Source of the DNA: Pyxicephalus adspersus
Lineage: Eukaryota; Chordata; Amphibia; Anura; Pyxicephalidae
DNA: 64,000 bases
Reading direction: 5' to 3'
Assembly (NCBI RefSeq): GCF_032062135.1
Contig: NC_092862.1
Coordinates: 92,415,436-92,479,435 of the forward strand
The notes under the pieces are model-generated. The model had not been told where the DNA came from and did no database searches. It saw nothing but the letters and a program-made list of their open reading frames with translations. This document shows, piece after piece, positions 44,255 through 56,642 of the stretch; within the stretch, counting starts at the first letter, position 1, and the number at the start of each line of letters is the position of its first letter. The translations under genes were made by a program, and so were the position numbers.

Positions 44255-44720
44255 CATTGCACATTGAGATGAAGGTGTATTGTGATACACTATGGGGCAG
44301 TACACATATGGGAATATACACACACTGTACTATACATTGCACACTGGGATGAAGGTGTATTGTAATACACTATGGGGCAGTACACATATGGGAATATACA
44401 CACACTGTACTATACATTGCATACTGGGATGAAGGTGTATTGTAGTACACATATGGGAATATACACACACTGTTGGGAATATACACACACTGTACTATAC
44501 ATTGCATACTGGGATGAAGGTGTATTGTAGTACACATATGGGAATATACACACACTGTACTATACATTACATACTGGGATGAAGGTGTATTAGGATACAC
44601 TATGGGGCAGTACATATACACACACTGTACTATACTATGGGACAGACTAATATACAGACATTGCACACTGGGATGAAGGTGTATTGTGATACACTATGGG
44701 CAGACTACACACACTGTGCA
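44255..44720. repeat. Minisatellite, about 80-bp unit, six copies
   Basis: The phrase GATGAAGGTGTATT recurs at 44268, 44348, 44428, 44513, 44578 and 44672, so spacings are 80, 80, 85, 65 and 94 bases. Each unit carries CACTATGGGGCAGTACACAT and TATACACACACTGTAC or variants. It is in LRRFIP2 intron 1, 300-750 bases from exon 1. A minus-strand frame stays open through much of it, as expected of a repeat with few stops. Confidence 0.9.
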
Positions 44721-44999
44721 TTGTGGCTGTGTGATAGAAGTTTGTGTTGCTATGGCCCAGACCAGTGCCTATGTACTATGGCAGGCTAGCAGTAAAGTTT
44801 CCCGTGCTGTCTGTCTTGCTCTGTGTGACAGGGCTATGGCGGAGACGTGAAGCAGTCAGCCCAGTAATGTGTTCACTGCCTGTCAGACACTCCATTGTGC
44901 CTCCCTGTCTGTAGAAACAAAAGCTGTTACATACAGGGCACTCTTACATTATTCCGCACGTCAATAACTCGTGTCTAATAAGTAATATTACAGACCTAC

Positions 45000-45100
45000 C
45001 CCACGTAAGGTTCGGTATAACCCCGGTGTCTCTTCTCCCTCTCGAGGTTTCTCTCTCAACGTCCGGCCGGTGACGTGACCCACGCATGCGCATCACACCG
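45000..45100 (-). other. LRRFIP2: LRRFIP2 non-coding exon 1 (approximate)
   Basis: The CpG-rich stretch reads on the minus strand into a donor-like GTAGGT (44994-44999), putting the exon's 3' edge at 45000. The transcription start is not visible; about 45060-45130 is a guess from the CpG and motif cluster. It holds no ATG-initiated LRRFIP2 coding sequence, so it would be 5' UTR joined to the ATG exon at 39966. Extra 5' UTR exons in 40-45 kb cannot be excluded. Confidence 0.5.
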
Positions 45101-45260
45101 GCCAAGCCTGCAGCGCCGTGACGTCAGAGAGGTACAGGAGGATTTGGCAGGGTGAGTCTTGTCATGTATTGACCAATAGCGAGCGAGGAGTCGGCTGCAG
45201 AGCAATAGAGAGGCGAGGAGCGCTCTCCAGTGAAACAGTTTCCCACACTACAGATGGGGT
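45001..45260 (-). promoter_or_regulatory. CpG-rich promoter of LRRFIP2
   Basis: This is a local island of CpG in AT-rich surroundings. It holds a perfect cAMP-response element TGACGTCA (45119-45126), a second half-type TGACGTGAC (45071-45079) and an NRF1-like CGCATGCGCA (45083-45092). No TATA box is obvious. The position just upstream of a donor-bounded minus-strand exon, and the divergence from GOLGA4, fit a housekeeping-type promoter. On the plus strand GGCAGG followed by GTGAGT at about 45151 looks like a donor, so a divergent non-coding transcript is possible. Confidence 0.6.
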
Positions 45261-45533
45261 CAGCTGTATGGCTGCTGAGGACTTAATATTACTTAAAGTG
45301 ACTCTGTCAGAGCAAAAATATAGAAGCTGACTTCTTCTTTTGAATAGTAACCCCCATACTGCCCTCATAACAGATTAACTTTTGTAACAGAAACCACTGA
45401 CAGCTGAGCATATACTAGATTCTTAATATTCCTGCTGACTTCATTCTGAGGTGCTTGTCATGTTCCAGAATATAAAATCACTGATATTAAGTAATAGTAT
45501 GATAGTACAAAATGGGTGGAGGACATGGTTAAC

Positions 45534-45790
45534 TTAAAGTGGAACTAAACTATAAAAATGTGAGCTGGCAGGTTTTTATAGCAGAAAGGACAGGAAATCT
45601 GGCCCAAGATCCAGAATCAGGAACAGGATAGAGTGAAATTTATGGTAAAAAATGCAATCAGGCAGGTAGTTTTTTTTTTTTATTTTGTTTGGTAAATATA
45701 ATTTGTTTTATTCCTGTCCTGCAATAAAGGACCTGCCTGGTCATATTTTTTCAAATGTTACCTTTGTCCCACTATAAAATATTCCTAAAG
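45534..45790. mobile_element. MITE fragment (TTAAAGTGGAACTAAA type)
   Basis: It begins TTAAAGTGGAACTAAACTA and contains GAGCTGGCAGGTTTTTATAG and, inverted, GGACCTGCCTGGTCATATTT. The right TTAA terminus is not clear. Similar in style to the TTAA families elsewhere in the window. Confidence 0.5.
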
Positions 45791-46436
45791 TTACAATACT
45801 GCAAAAGTCGAGAACTTTATGTTACCAACAAGTATCCATATTACAGTATTTATCGACTTTCATAATTACCTAAAGCAAAACTTTTTTCTTTTTTTGATTT
45901 GGTGGAGTGAGGAGAATATTTTTCCAAGTTTTTATTGCTATCTGCAAGATTCATGCTCTCAAATTGTCCTGATCAACGTGTCATGGAGCCTCATGTTGAT
46001 GTGCATTGTTTTCTTGCTTTCATTTGGAAATCATATCAAACATCATTCAGCAAGTACCTATTGCCCTAAAAGGAGTAATACATATAGCAGCGCAGAGGCT
46101 GGGTTTGACTTGACTGTCAATGCACTGCGTTTGTCCAATTCAAGTGCATTTGAACTGTCTGCAAAGCAGGTCGAACTGAGCCTTTCAATGTCAAATTCTG
46201 TGTTCACCAATCAAACAAGTAAGTTAAAAACAACAAATGTAGCATTTGAAAAGAATGATCATCAACATGGGCATTGAATCCAAACATTTGTGTTACCAGC
46301 AAAACAGGAGACAAAATCATCTAGTGGGGATTCCCATTACAGAAGGGATTTCCCTCTCACTAAAAAAATATCCTTACACTCATCCTTCTTTAGGACAGGA
46401 GGTGATAGGCAATTTCAGCTTTTTTAACTTTCCAAC

Positions 46437-46440
<4 letters not shown>

Positions 46441-46481
<41 letters not shown>
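46441..46481. repeat. (TA)n microsatellite
   Basis: About 20 TA units. Confidence 0.95.
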
Positions 46482-46483
<2 letters not shown>

Positions 46484-47257
46484 CCCATTTGTAGCAAAAT
46501 GTAAGTTTTAAATGTCAGTATTAATATCTACAGTGGCAGAGAAGTATGCAAGAGAGTGGCTGGGCCAGCATTGCTGATTAGTGCAACATACTGCTAACAT
46601 GTCAGACCAAAATACAGCACCACTTTCACACATAGTAGAGCACTATTACGAATATGCAATGTGTACCACAGATTTGTGACCAATGACTAGTGATTTATTC
46701 ACATACTGGAAGTTTTTTTTTTTTTCCTCACTAAGGAAATCATTGGTATTTTCTATGAAATTGCTAACTTGCAAATTACTCATAGCTCAGTCACTTAGTA
46801 TTCGAGTTTGTGCAGCATTTGATGTCAGCATCAAGCTTTTTACCTCTATGACTTAGCTACAAATCACTTAAAGAGATCGATATGTAGACATGAACCTCAA
46901 CTAATGCAGCACAAGTTTGAAACATAGCTGCAAAAAAAAATCCTTTCTTAGCAGCAAATTGCCCACAACTATAATTATCACATTACTAGCAAATCAGTGT
47001 TAATAGCTGGAATTAGCAATTCGTAGATGCCAGAAATAGATTCTACACAATGACTGGTCTACCAAACCCTTGGTAATGAGTGTGTACAACAAAGTTACAA
47101 GTTTTTGCTCTATTCTAAATTCGACTTAAATTATGCTTGAAAGTGTATGTAAAATCAAATGCATTATTATGTATATAATGGAGCTGTGCATTTACCATGT
47201 ACTTCAGGGCTGTTTATGCTATATTGGTTTATGGATGTCATAACTATTTTATACACT

Positions 47258-47570
47258 CAGCATGGTGGCTCAGGGGTTGGTACTCTGGCCCTGGCAGCAG
47301 TCTCAGGTTTAAATCTTGGCCAAGACACTAACTGCATGGAGTTTGCAGGTTCTCTCCATGTTTGTGTTGGTTTCCTCCCACATCTCAAAAATATGCAGTT
47401 AGGTTAACTGGCTTCCCCCCAAAATTGACCTTGTTAATGACATATTACTATAGTAGGGACATTAGATTGTGAGCCCCTTTGAGGAATAGCTAGTGATATG
47501 ACAATGGACTTTGTAAAGCTCTGCGTAATTTGTCAGTGCTATATAAATACTGGTTAATAAAAATAATCCA
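47258..47570 (+). mobile_element. tRNA-derived SINE
   Basis: The head carries Pol III boxes: A box TGGCTCAGGGG (47266-47276) and B box GGTTTAAATCT (47306-47316). The body has GACACTAACTGCATGGAGTT, GGTTTCCTCCCACATC and TTAGATTGTGAGCCCCTTTG. The 3' end is CAGTGCTATATAAATACTGG then TTAATAAAAATAAT, an LINE-like tail. Age is suggested by the mutated B box. Confidence 0.85.
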
Positions 47571-50064
47571 ACACTATAGTAGCCCAGTCACAACTTCCCA
47601 AAATATTTAGCAAACTTTAAAGTATCCTGCTTTTGGACTATCAATAGAAAAGCCATAAATTCAATTGGGTAGACAAGACACCAGATGACCAGTCTACCTG
47701 CTACATGAAAGTCTATGGGGATTTATTACAGAGGCACTACAAGGAGCAGGAGCTGGGGGATTACAGAAATGGGAATCTTTGGAGTGTCTGGGTCAGATAC
47801 TTTAGATTAGGGCATGGATGGGGTTAGGGAACAACATAACTACAAAGTTTGAAAGTACAGGTAACCTAAGAAGAACTTATTGAAAATGGTTAGGAACTAG
47901 TAAGCAACTAGCAACTGTTGAGACAGTGAAGATATTGTTTACGAGTATTTTATGTACATTACATTTTAAAGATACAGAGTCTAAATAGGAAACATACATT
48001 GAGGTCAGAACTATGAAACATACAACATAGCACATGGAGTACAGTAGTCAGGAACATGATCCCGCATTGGTAGTCATTGAGAGGAAGATTGCCCTAGCAT
48101 TTGAATACAATCCTTCAGCATTTATCTCATTCCCCATTATTGGTATCAGTAGGGCTCACTGTAGCAATTTACCTAAATGGAGCCTGCATCCTGTGCTGCA
48201 TCTAATATAGAGTAAAATATGCACCTCCCATACTCCTGAACAAACAGACTTGTTTCTGTGAAATGCATTGAGAAAGAATGTGAATTAACTTGTCTGCATG
48301 GAGGACCTCACTGAGATATAATATACCTTGTGACAATTTTTTGATCTTGGATATTGATTGTAAAATGAATGTGGGCCTCCATAGACAATTACATTATTTA
48401 GGAGGTGCACAAATCCTAATGTATAAATCGTTATGAATATTTTTATGTATTGCTTTTAATGTTGTGATAAATAAAGTATTAAATGTATTGTTTTAAATGT
48501 ATGATGTTTATTGCCAGTAAAAAGTCCTTGTTATGAACTAACGCTCACGTATGCATATATTGGGATGTAGCACTGATAAGGTTATATACTATTAAGAGAT
48601 ATATCTTTTGGAAAATGTTAGAAGATCACTTATTTTGTAAATCAAATGGGACCATAGCCATCAAAATGTTAACCTTCTTTATCACTCTAACTGCATCTTA
48701 AGTTAATAATGAACCTTACGCCTTTTTGGGTTTAATGACCACTGCCTTTATGATTGGTTGTAGTCAAATATTTCTCAGCCATAACTATATACTATAACAA
48801 AAATCACCTTATCATTACACTTTTCAATTACCAGCTCAAGTATCCCTTCCCTGCTTTTTGGACAAATTTTAAGGTAGGTGCTTATTATTGATCAAAGCTT
48901 TAGGAAAGGGTTCATTTAGAAAATACCTGCTTTCTTTATTTGCTGTCATGGTCCCAAGTTGGAAGCCAGGCAATTTGCCAAGCTCCCTTACTATTCTTCA
49001 TTTGATTCTTCCTAGAATGTTTTTATTACTGTACTTTGTTCTATGCAAAATGCTATCTTCAGAGAATTGCCTTTTGTAAATGTTGGAATTCTTTAGAATT
49101 CTTTTGTACTTCACGACTAAGCCACAAACCAAAATTGTGATGTTTTATGAGCAGAAGCTACTTTGTTCATAATATTTCTAAGTGTTAGAATAGGGGCTCA
49201 CTAAACTCTTCTTACCTTGATGTGGGTGAGGAGCTTGGGTAAGGAAGTATACATGAATACCCTCACTACATCAAACTGTGACTTTATCCCATTATTCTGA
49301 TAAAACACACTGGGTATATATAATTATGAAAGTTGCAAAATGTGAAAGAGAAGTTTATTGGCTGACTGACAAGGGATCCAGCGTCTGTCTGTGCACTTTA
49401 GAACAACACACTGACTATTCCAGTGCCAACACCACCACCAGTCAGGAGGCGGCTTCTCTGCTTATTCCAGGTACTAAAAAGGATCATTTATTTTTGTGCA
49501 TCTTTCTTTCCTCTTGTAACCCCCAGTGCCACCTGTAACCCTGTGTGTTTCAACTTTCCTTTGTACCTGGTGACATTCTTGTTCCTGTATATCTTGGTTG
49601 CTTATCTGTTTTTAACACTATTTCTGACTATGTCTGCTAACTGTCCAGATTGAACTTTGCCTTCTTCCTGCTGCTGCCGTATCTTGCTGTACAGCAGGCT
49701 GTGCTGGTTTCCTTAAGCGCTGCAATCTGGGAGCCATCGAAAGCAAAGTCCATCACTTTTTATGGGGTGCCTGGGTGAACACAGGTGGTTCCTGAGACTA
49801 AATTTTGGCCACACCTTCTTTAAACAGAGCACCCTTTATGTAGACAAATCTGCGTCCAACAGATTCAGACCCCTGTATGTGATAAATTGGTGTTCAGGAG
49901 TGTACAAGTTTATATGGTGATACTGTTGGTAAGAAATTGGCTAGTTAAAGCTCAGCCTTACTAACAGTCATTACAACTTGTCTTCAGCTGTTTCCTTGCA
50001 GCTTGCACTGACCAGACCTGTGAATAATGAATCATTTACTATTACTGACCTGGTTTACATTTCT
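47571..50064. other. Intergenic sequence
   Basis: AT-rich. Short open frames at 48888-49653 have no recognisable family. Nothing else supportable. Confidence 0.4.
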
Positions 50065-50286
50065 AAAGCTGCGTACACACTTGCAATTTTTGTCGTTGGA
50101 AAGGATCTTTCACGATCCTTTCCAACGACAAGGGGCTGCAAGATGCATGTCCATCGTCCGTGGATCCGGCAGGTCGGTCGTCCGGACGATGGACGACACC
50201 GACTGTACACACGGAAGATTTTCGCCCGATAATTGGCCGATGCCGATTATCGGGCAATAAAAATCTGCCGTGTGTACGTAGCTTAA
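50065..50286. mobile_element. Highly palindromic MITE (GCGTACACAC termini)
   Basis: The ends AAGCTGCGTACACAC and GTGTGTACGTAGCTT are inverted. Inside is a near-perfect hairpin GTCGTTGGAAAGGATC...GATCCTTTCCAACGAC (50093-50130), a second CGTCCGTGGATCC...GTCCGGACGATGGACG and a third GCCCGATAAT...ATTATCGGGC (50224-50257). CpG-rich, no coding. A half copy is at 59291-59400. Confidence 0.8.
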
Positions 50287-50715
50287 ACCTGCTCATGGAT
50301 TCTCCATTACCCTTTTTGCCTTGTCTTTGTTATCTAATCGTTGCTTTTCTTACAAAACTTTTGTCAGACCTGAGTTTGTCTTGTTATTTTGTCCTAGTCT
50401 GTGATCTGGTGCCTTTTATTCGCAATGATTACATTACCAGTTGAGTTCCTCATGTCATATTCAAATTGAGATCATGTATTTGGGAATAGCCTCTACAATT
50501 TTTTTTGGCTGCACATTTGTGGATTGCATAGCCAACACAACCATACAAACAAACAGTACTCTCTACATCACTGGATAAATATGGCACAGACTATATATAA
50601 GCAAACATATTTCTTCAACATTATGTAGAGTGAATGTAATTTTTCCATCAGCAAAGTGCTATAGCTGCTATTATAATTACAGCATTTTCTAACCATTTCT
50701 TTTTCATTCCACTCA

Positions 50716-52090
50716 AGGACTCATACAAAGGAAAATAGCAGAGCTCAAGTCAAAATTCATAATAGCAATGTCACTGTCTTAAACGGTTCACAATGGCTCA
50801 AAATTGATATGATTGAGAAACAGTTGGGCAAAATTAGGGTTGACAAATCACCAGGACCCGATGGATTACATCCACGTGTCCTCAAAGAGCTGAGCTCAGT
50901 TATTTCAAAGGCATTATTTCTAATTTTTAGAGACTCTTTAGTCACTGGCATGGTACCGATGGATTGGCGTAAGGTCTTTACTGTATAACATCTTTATAAA
51001 TAATATAGAGTTTGGGATTAAAAGTACCATTTCTGTGTTTGCAGATGACACCAAATTATGTAATGGAATTTATTCCATACAGGATGTCTATAATCTACAA
51101 GTAGACCTGGATGTACTGTTTGATTGGGCTGCCAGGTGGCAAATGACATTTAATATAGATAAATGTAAAGTTATGCACTTGAGGGCTAACAACATGCATG
51201 CTTCATACTGTCTAGGGGGAATACATTTGGGGAAGCCAGAAATGGAAAATGATCTAGGGGTTCTGGTAGGTCAAAGACCTAATAACAGCATGCAATGTCA
51301 AGCTGCAATATCCAAAGCTAGTAACTTATTTTTTGTATTCAAAGAGGAATAGACTAATAGAATAGAATAGACAAAGCATTGGTCAGACCACATCTAGAAT
51401 ATGCAGTCCAGTTTTGGGCACCAGTTCACAAAAAGGACATTGTGGATATGGAGAGAGTGCAGGGAAGGGAAACTAAATTAACAAAAGGAATGGATGAGCT
51501 CAGCTATGAGGAGAGATTAGCTGAAATTAATCTATTCTCCCTTGAGAAGAGACGTTTAAGGGGGATATGATCACCCTGTATAAATATATAAATGGTCGAT
51601 ATAGAGAACTCTCTTCCTATTTATTCACTTTGAGATCATTACAAAGAACAAGAGGGCACTTTTTGCGTCTGGAAGAAAAGAAGTTTAAGCTCCAGATAAG
51701 GAAGGGATTCTTCACTGTAAGGTCTGTGAAAATGTGGAATAGGCTCCCTCAGGAAGTAGTTTCAGCAACTACTATAGATTACTTTAAGAAAAAACTTGAT
51801 GCTTTTCTACAAGCACAGAATATAACTGGGTATTAAGGATTTAAAGTATTAGGGATTTACCAGAGACTGATGATCCAGGGAACATCCGATTGCCTCATGG
51901 AATCAGGAAGGAATTTTTTTTCCCCTGTTGAAGCAAATTGTACCAGGGGATTGTTTTGCCTTCCTCTGAACCAACTTCGTCCATAGGGTTTTATATCTGG
52001 GATATGTTTATTTCCCAAGTGGTTAAACTTGACGGACCTATGTCTTTTTTCAACCTAACCTACTATGTAACTATATGTAACTATGTAGCT
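50716..52090 (+). mobile_element. CR1/L2-type LINE, 3' part with internal deletion
   Basis: 50830-50975 encodes the reverse-transcriptase finger region (KSPGPDGLHPRVLKELSSVI, then GMVPMDWRK). At about 50978 it jumps to the palm motif: NNIEFGIKSTISVFADDTKL (50998-51058). C-terminal thumb pieces follow: 51035-51352, 51379-51570 ([33 protein letters not shown]), 51567-51836 (FFTVRSVKMWNRLPQEVV). The 3' UTR ends in ATGTAACTATATGTAACTAT, the short tandem tail usual for this clade. 5'-truncated, with frameshifts and a missing RT core; inactive. Confidence 0.88.
51035..51836 (+). pseudogene. LINE reverse transcriptase C-terminal pseudogene
   Basis: FADDTKL at the start is the catalytic palm motif. 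Downstream, DWAARWQMTFNIDKCKVMHL and the RPHLEYA, YEERL and WNRLPQEVV motifs identify the CR1/L2 C-terminal domain. There are three frames, with breaks at about 51352 and 51568. Confidence 0.85.
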
Positions 52091-52099
52091 AAGTGGGGG

Positions 52100-53391
52100 A
52101 GGAACAACAGAAAGAAGATAAGTCAGAGATAAAAGGGGCTAAGTACAACATGCTCAAACATAACATTGGAACAGACATAGAAATTACAAATTAGGTGCCA
52201 ACATAACATGGGTGTTGTAGCCATGTAAACCATTTGATAGAGAATTTTGGACAAATTTGATTCATTATTGCAATAGCCTTTTCATTGGAACATTGTAGAT
52301 TAGGATCATGAATGACAGAAGAATATGTAGGAATTTTGGTGTCTTTCCAAAACCTGTGAATATTAAGTTTGGCAGCCAGCAGAATGTGAACTGCTAAAGT
52401 TCTAAATTTAGCAGGGAACACTTCCATATGTAGCTGAAGCAAAGCTTATTCAGGGGAGGGAGAATTATATTTATTTATTTATAACAATCATTATAATACT
52501 TCAAGCCTTACATTTGACATAAATGATGAAGCTGAAAAAAAATATGATTGCAAATGTATAGGCACAGGATATGATTTTTATATAGATAGAAGTCATTTTA
52601 TGACTCCTTGAAAACCCACAAAATTTACTGCTGTTAGAGAAATATGAAAAGTGTGAGCAGACCCTGGCTGTACCAGTAGAGGTACTTGCCTTGGTATACA
52701 TCCATATTATAGAGCAGTGCTATAAGTGTATGTATAGTAAAAAGTGAATAGGCAAGCATTATAAACTAATTTTATTTTTGTTGATGTGTCCTTAATTAAC
52801 AACACGAAGTAAGGAAAAGGAAATTCCTAAAGACATTTGCAACTTCAACAGGTGTCCTAATTGAAAGATTTAACTTACACATGGACATTTTACATAGACA
52901 AAACTGAACAGGACCTCAAAAAAATGTCATCCAAACTACTCACAGGTATTAGGGTATTCATGTATACATTTCCATTGTGATTACAAATTCAGTAAAAGTA
53001 GACAGACATATGTTAGTAAGCTTTTGGATAAAAGAAGAGGATAATTTAATAGACATTATTAAAGAAATGGTTAGCCTCCAACAGCTATCATTCACTCCAC
53101 TTGCACAGAACGGTAATTTTAGAAGGTCACAATTATAAGTACAAGACAGCTGCATTGTGGGGGCTGAACTGCGCGGATTCCCCTGCAGTCTCTTGTATTA
53201 GTTTCTTTTACATGAAAAATATACTGGTGTCTAATGAACCAGTAGGTTTCCAATGTCCATTGAAGGTGAGTTTGGCATTGATAATGCACCCTGCTTAGGT
53301 ACTTACAAAAAACATGTAAATTTTAACTAATGAATTTTTATTGGCTCCCGTTATAGCGAGGCACTGATTTTGGCTTTTTTTCTTTTCTTAC
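52100..53391. other. Intergenic sequence
   Basis: AT-rich; nothing recognisable. Confidence 0.4.
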
Positions 53392-53905
53392 TTAAAGAGG
53401 ATCTAAACTCAGTCCCCCAAACCAAATACTCTTACCCTCAATCCTGCAATGCAGTCAATCTGTCCAGAGGTCTCTTCTATTGGGTCCAGAGGTCTCTTCT
53501 ATTGGGTCCCGTGTCGTCCTGGCATCCGTCTTCGGGCCGGCGCCCTGGGCGCAAGTTTGGGTGACATAGATGGGAAAAAGCTTGTCGATCTCACTGCTTA
53601 TGCGTGAGATCGGCAATTTTCCCTTTTGATGAAAGGGCTCCTTCTGCGCATGGCCGAGCATCTCAGGCATGCGCAGAAGGAGCAACCGAGAGCCTCCCGG
53701 GATGCGTGACGTAGGTAAAGTAAAAATTCTGTTTGGTTGTTTTTTCTTAAGTGGCTTTGTGCTTCCATTAGGTGATCAAGAATTAGGGGACGGTGCTGCA
53801 CCCTTTTGGTGCACTTAAAACAACCAAACAGGGTTTTTACTTTACATAAAATGGTTGTCTACCCTTTTATGTTAAGTGAAATTTCTGAGTTTAGGTACAC
53901 TTTAA
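53392..53905. mobile_element. TTAA MITE, family A copy 2 (best-preserved ends)
   Basis: It starts TTAAAGAGGATCTAAACTCAG-type and ends CTGAGTTTAGGTACACTTTAA-type, the two matching as inverted repeats over about 20 bases, and TTAA is present at both borders. It contains a direct duplication of GAGGTCTCTTCTATTGGGTC (53466-53508) and an inverted pair CTCCTTCTGCGCATGG / GCATGCGCAGAAGGAG (53638-53684). No coding. Confidence 0.82.
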
Positions 53906-54156
53906 TTTATTTAGTCCAAAGTCTCAGAAAACAATAATACAGTGATTACAGAAATAACATAACATGAAAAAAAGGAAATATGGGAAGACATAAAAATTAC
54001 TTAATCATGGATATCTGCAATGAGACTGTGGACTGTCATACAACTGAGGAGCTGGATGTATATTTTCTAAATGAGAAGGAGGTTTAGGAGCTATAAAAGT
54101 GGAAAATGAGAAAAAGAGAAAAAGAGGTAAAATAAAAGAGTGCAAGGAGCAGAGGA

Positions 54157-54174
54157 GGGGGGGGGGGGGGGGGG
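54157..54174. repeat. Poly-G tract
   Basis: 18 consecutive G residues after AGAGGA. Confidence 0.95.
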
Positions 54175-54955
54175 CATTGTTAAAGGTCTGAACAATCTAA
54201 TTTATTCATTTTCTTGGCAGCTTTAACTTGAAATGTTCAAAGAGCACCTGAAAGAATGATAAAGAAAAACACATAGAACTAACTAAAGTATTACCACTAT
54301 TACAGGGATTAGTAATGTTTTTTAAAGCTCATTCACTGCTTGTTAAGCATATGTATTTACTGGAATTTCTATGGCATGGCCACAGGTTTAATTTACTTGT
54401 AATTCTGTCTTTAAGGTCAGTCTAAAAAAAATAAAAAAAATCAAAGAGGTCAAAAAGCAGGTAAGTAGGTGGATCAGAGCATGTGGGGGTTTGCAGACAA
54501 GGTAGTAGATGGGAATAAATAGTGAGGATGTGCTGTGGAGACCTGGGCAGGAAAGCAGTGAGGGAATGGGTCCTTTCAAATTATGGACAGCTGGGAGGTA
54601 TGACTGAACTGTTCAGGGGAAGGTTGGGTTAGACTAGGTCAGTGTATGTGTGTGTGTATGTGTGTGTTGAGGAGGGGTAGTTAGATAAAAGTACACTAAT
54701 CCTTTAAAGCCTTATATCTTATTAAGATATTAAGATAATACATTTCCATGTGTATGGGAATTTTTATGAAAAACCTTGTCATCAAACGAATACAAAAGCT
54801 CCAAATTTTTAATACTACCATCTTGTAACTTTGCTTCTTTATTATACCTGAGACAACAGTTGGATAAAGTATGTAAATTCTGCCTGCATTTACCTGGGTC
54901 TCCACAGACAATCCACAAACATACTGATGAAAATCCTGAAAACTATCGAAAAGTA

Positions 54956-54962
54956 TTTATAC

Positions 54963-55005
<43 letters not shown>
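54956..55005. repeat. (TA)n(CA)n microsatellite
   Basis: About 10 TA units followed by about 12 CA units. Confidence 0.95.
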
Positions 55006-55009
55006 TAAT

Positions 55010-56640
55010 ATACTTAACAATAAAGAACCCTCTTGAACATAACTTCTCCCTGAACCTTAATGCTGATGTTATTTCTAAGTGATAGACAAGGCAATGTTAC
55101 ATGCCACTATTGAGATTAGTTTAAGATGCTTCTGAGATCTGTAGCTGACCCCCTTTTGACCTGTTTTTGGTTGTATTAACTTGCTTCAAACTGCTTTTGC
55201 CTTCCCTTGTACACTTATAACTTTAATGAGGTGAATATGAAAGATTGCTTATGAATATTTCCTATGGACATTTTCAGCAAGCTGATAGAGTTCCTTTTCA
55301 TAAATTTTCTGAGCCAACTGTTATACAGTCTAGCTGCTATCAGGTCCAGTATTATATGTGCTCTTCCATGGTATATCTTTAGTTTTTCATCACATTTGAC
55401 AAAAAAAAAAAAACGCAGATTACTGTAGTTTACAGTGTACTTTAAGGCCCTTTAAGTGCTTCCATAACATGCTGGGAACTATAGATCTTTTTTGACTCAA
55501 CAACGATTTAAATACTAGAAAGTAATATACTGCACTGCAAAAAATTGGTCATGTTTTCTTTTGGTTTCATTGTGGTGTATCGGTAGAACATTTAAATGAA
55601 AAGGTGTCCTAATCAATATACATAAATACAAAACATAGCTAACAATGATATAACAAAAAGCAGCACTGAAGTATACACTGCCCTCGGTCTCTTGGAAAAT
55701 GTCTTCCTTTGTTATGTCAATAGGAGAAGGAGAAAGCATACTGTCATTAAATCTCCCTTACAAAGTCAGCATTAGGAGCTTTATAAATATTTTAGCTATG
55801 GTGCTAAGTCCTGGACAATTGTATCTGGATTGTCACGTCAAGTAGCTTATAAATATTTGATAATGTTACAAACCTCATTTCTGCATTTCTAAGCACCAAG
55901 GCAAAAGAGTTCTTCTCCACACACTAAAAAGAGGTTAACACTGTTTGGACATGTTTTATTGCCAATACTTACAAACATGTAAAGTTAATCCATAAACTGC
56001 TATAAGTTAATTTAATACTTCTAGAATTTCAAGCTCTTTAAGTGTGCTTTAGAAACAGTAGCCTCATTCTCTTTTTTGTTCCTGATTCTTTGTTCTTTGA
56101 CTTTCCCACATCATCTAATGTGTGTGATCCATATGGAAACTGAGTCTATTTCTAAATGTTTTTATACAACTTTTACCCAGGAGTCATACATCTTTCTAAC
56201 TACATCAATTTTGAACAATAGGAAGTTTTAGGGAAAGAAGAACATTTTTTAAACAGGCCACTTACTGAGTTTTGAGGTTTACATGGTTTAAAAAGTCTCT
56301 GAGATGAAGGTGAATTCTAACATGTAGATATTTATGTAACTTACATGTCACTCCAGGCCTGAAAAAAAATTAAAGAGTAGAGATTTTAAAATTGCTGCAT
56401 TTAAAATAACTCTCACTGTGGTTCATATGCCACAAATACAGGTCTTAACTAGCAATGCTTTAAAGGCGACATTTTAAGTGACCACTGGGACAGTAAAACA
56501 AAAAAAAATTATAAGGTGCCTTTTTGCTGCTTCCTGGCTACTCTTGGATATGAAGATAGCTGCTGCTCCAGATGATTAATATCTCTGTCCTGGAAAGAGA
56601 TTCTGCTCAGTGTGGAATACTTGCACTGACCAGAACACTG
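55010..56640. other. Intergenic sequence
   Basis: AT-rich; nothing recognisable. Confidence 0.4.
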
Positions 56641-56642
56641 TA

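Noticed and set aside
44370..44666. 98-codon open frame on the minus strand
   Set aside because: It lies wholly in the minisatellite; periodic sequence with few stops explains it.
44255..44720. CRISPR-like array
   Set aside because: Unit length near 80 bases, no constant repeat with unique spacers, and a vertebrate context; a minisatellite.
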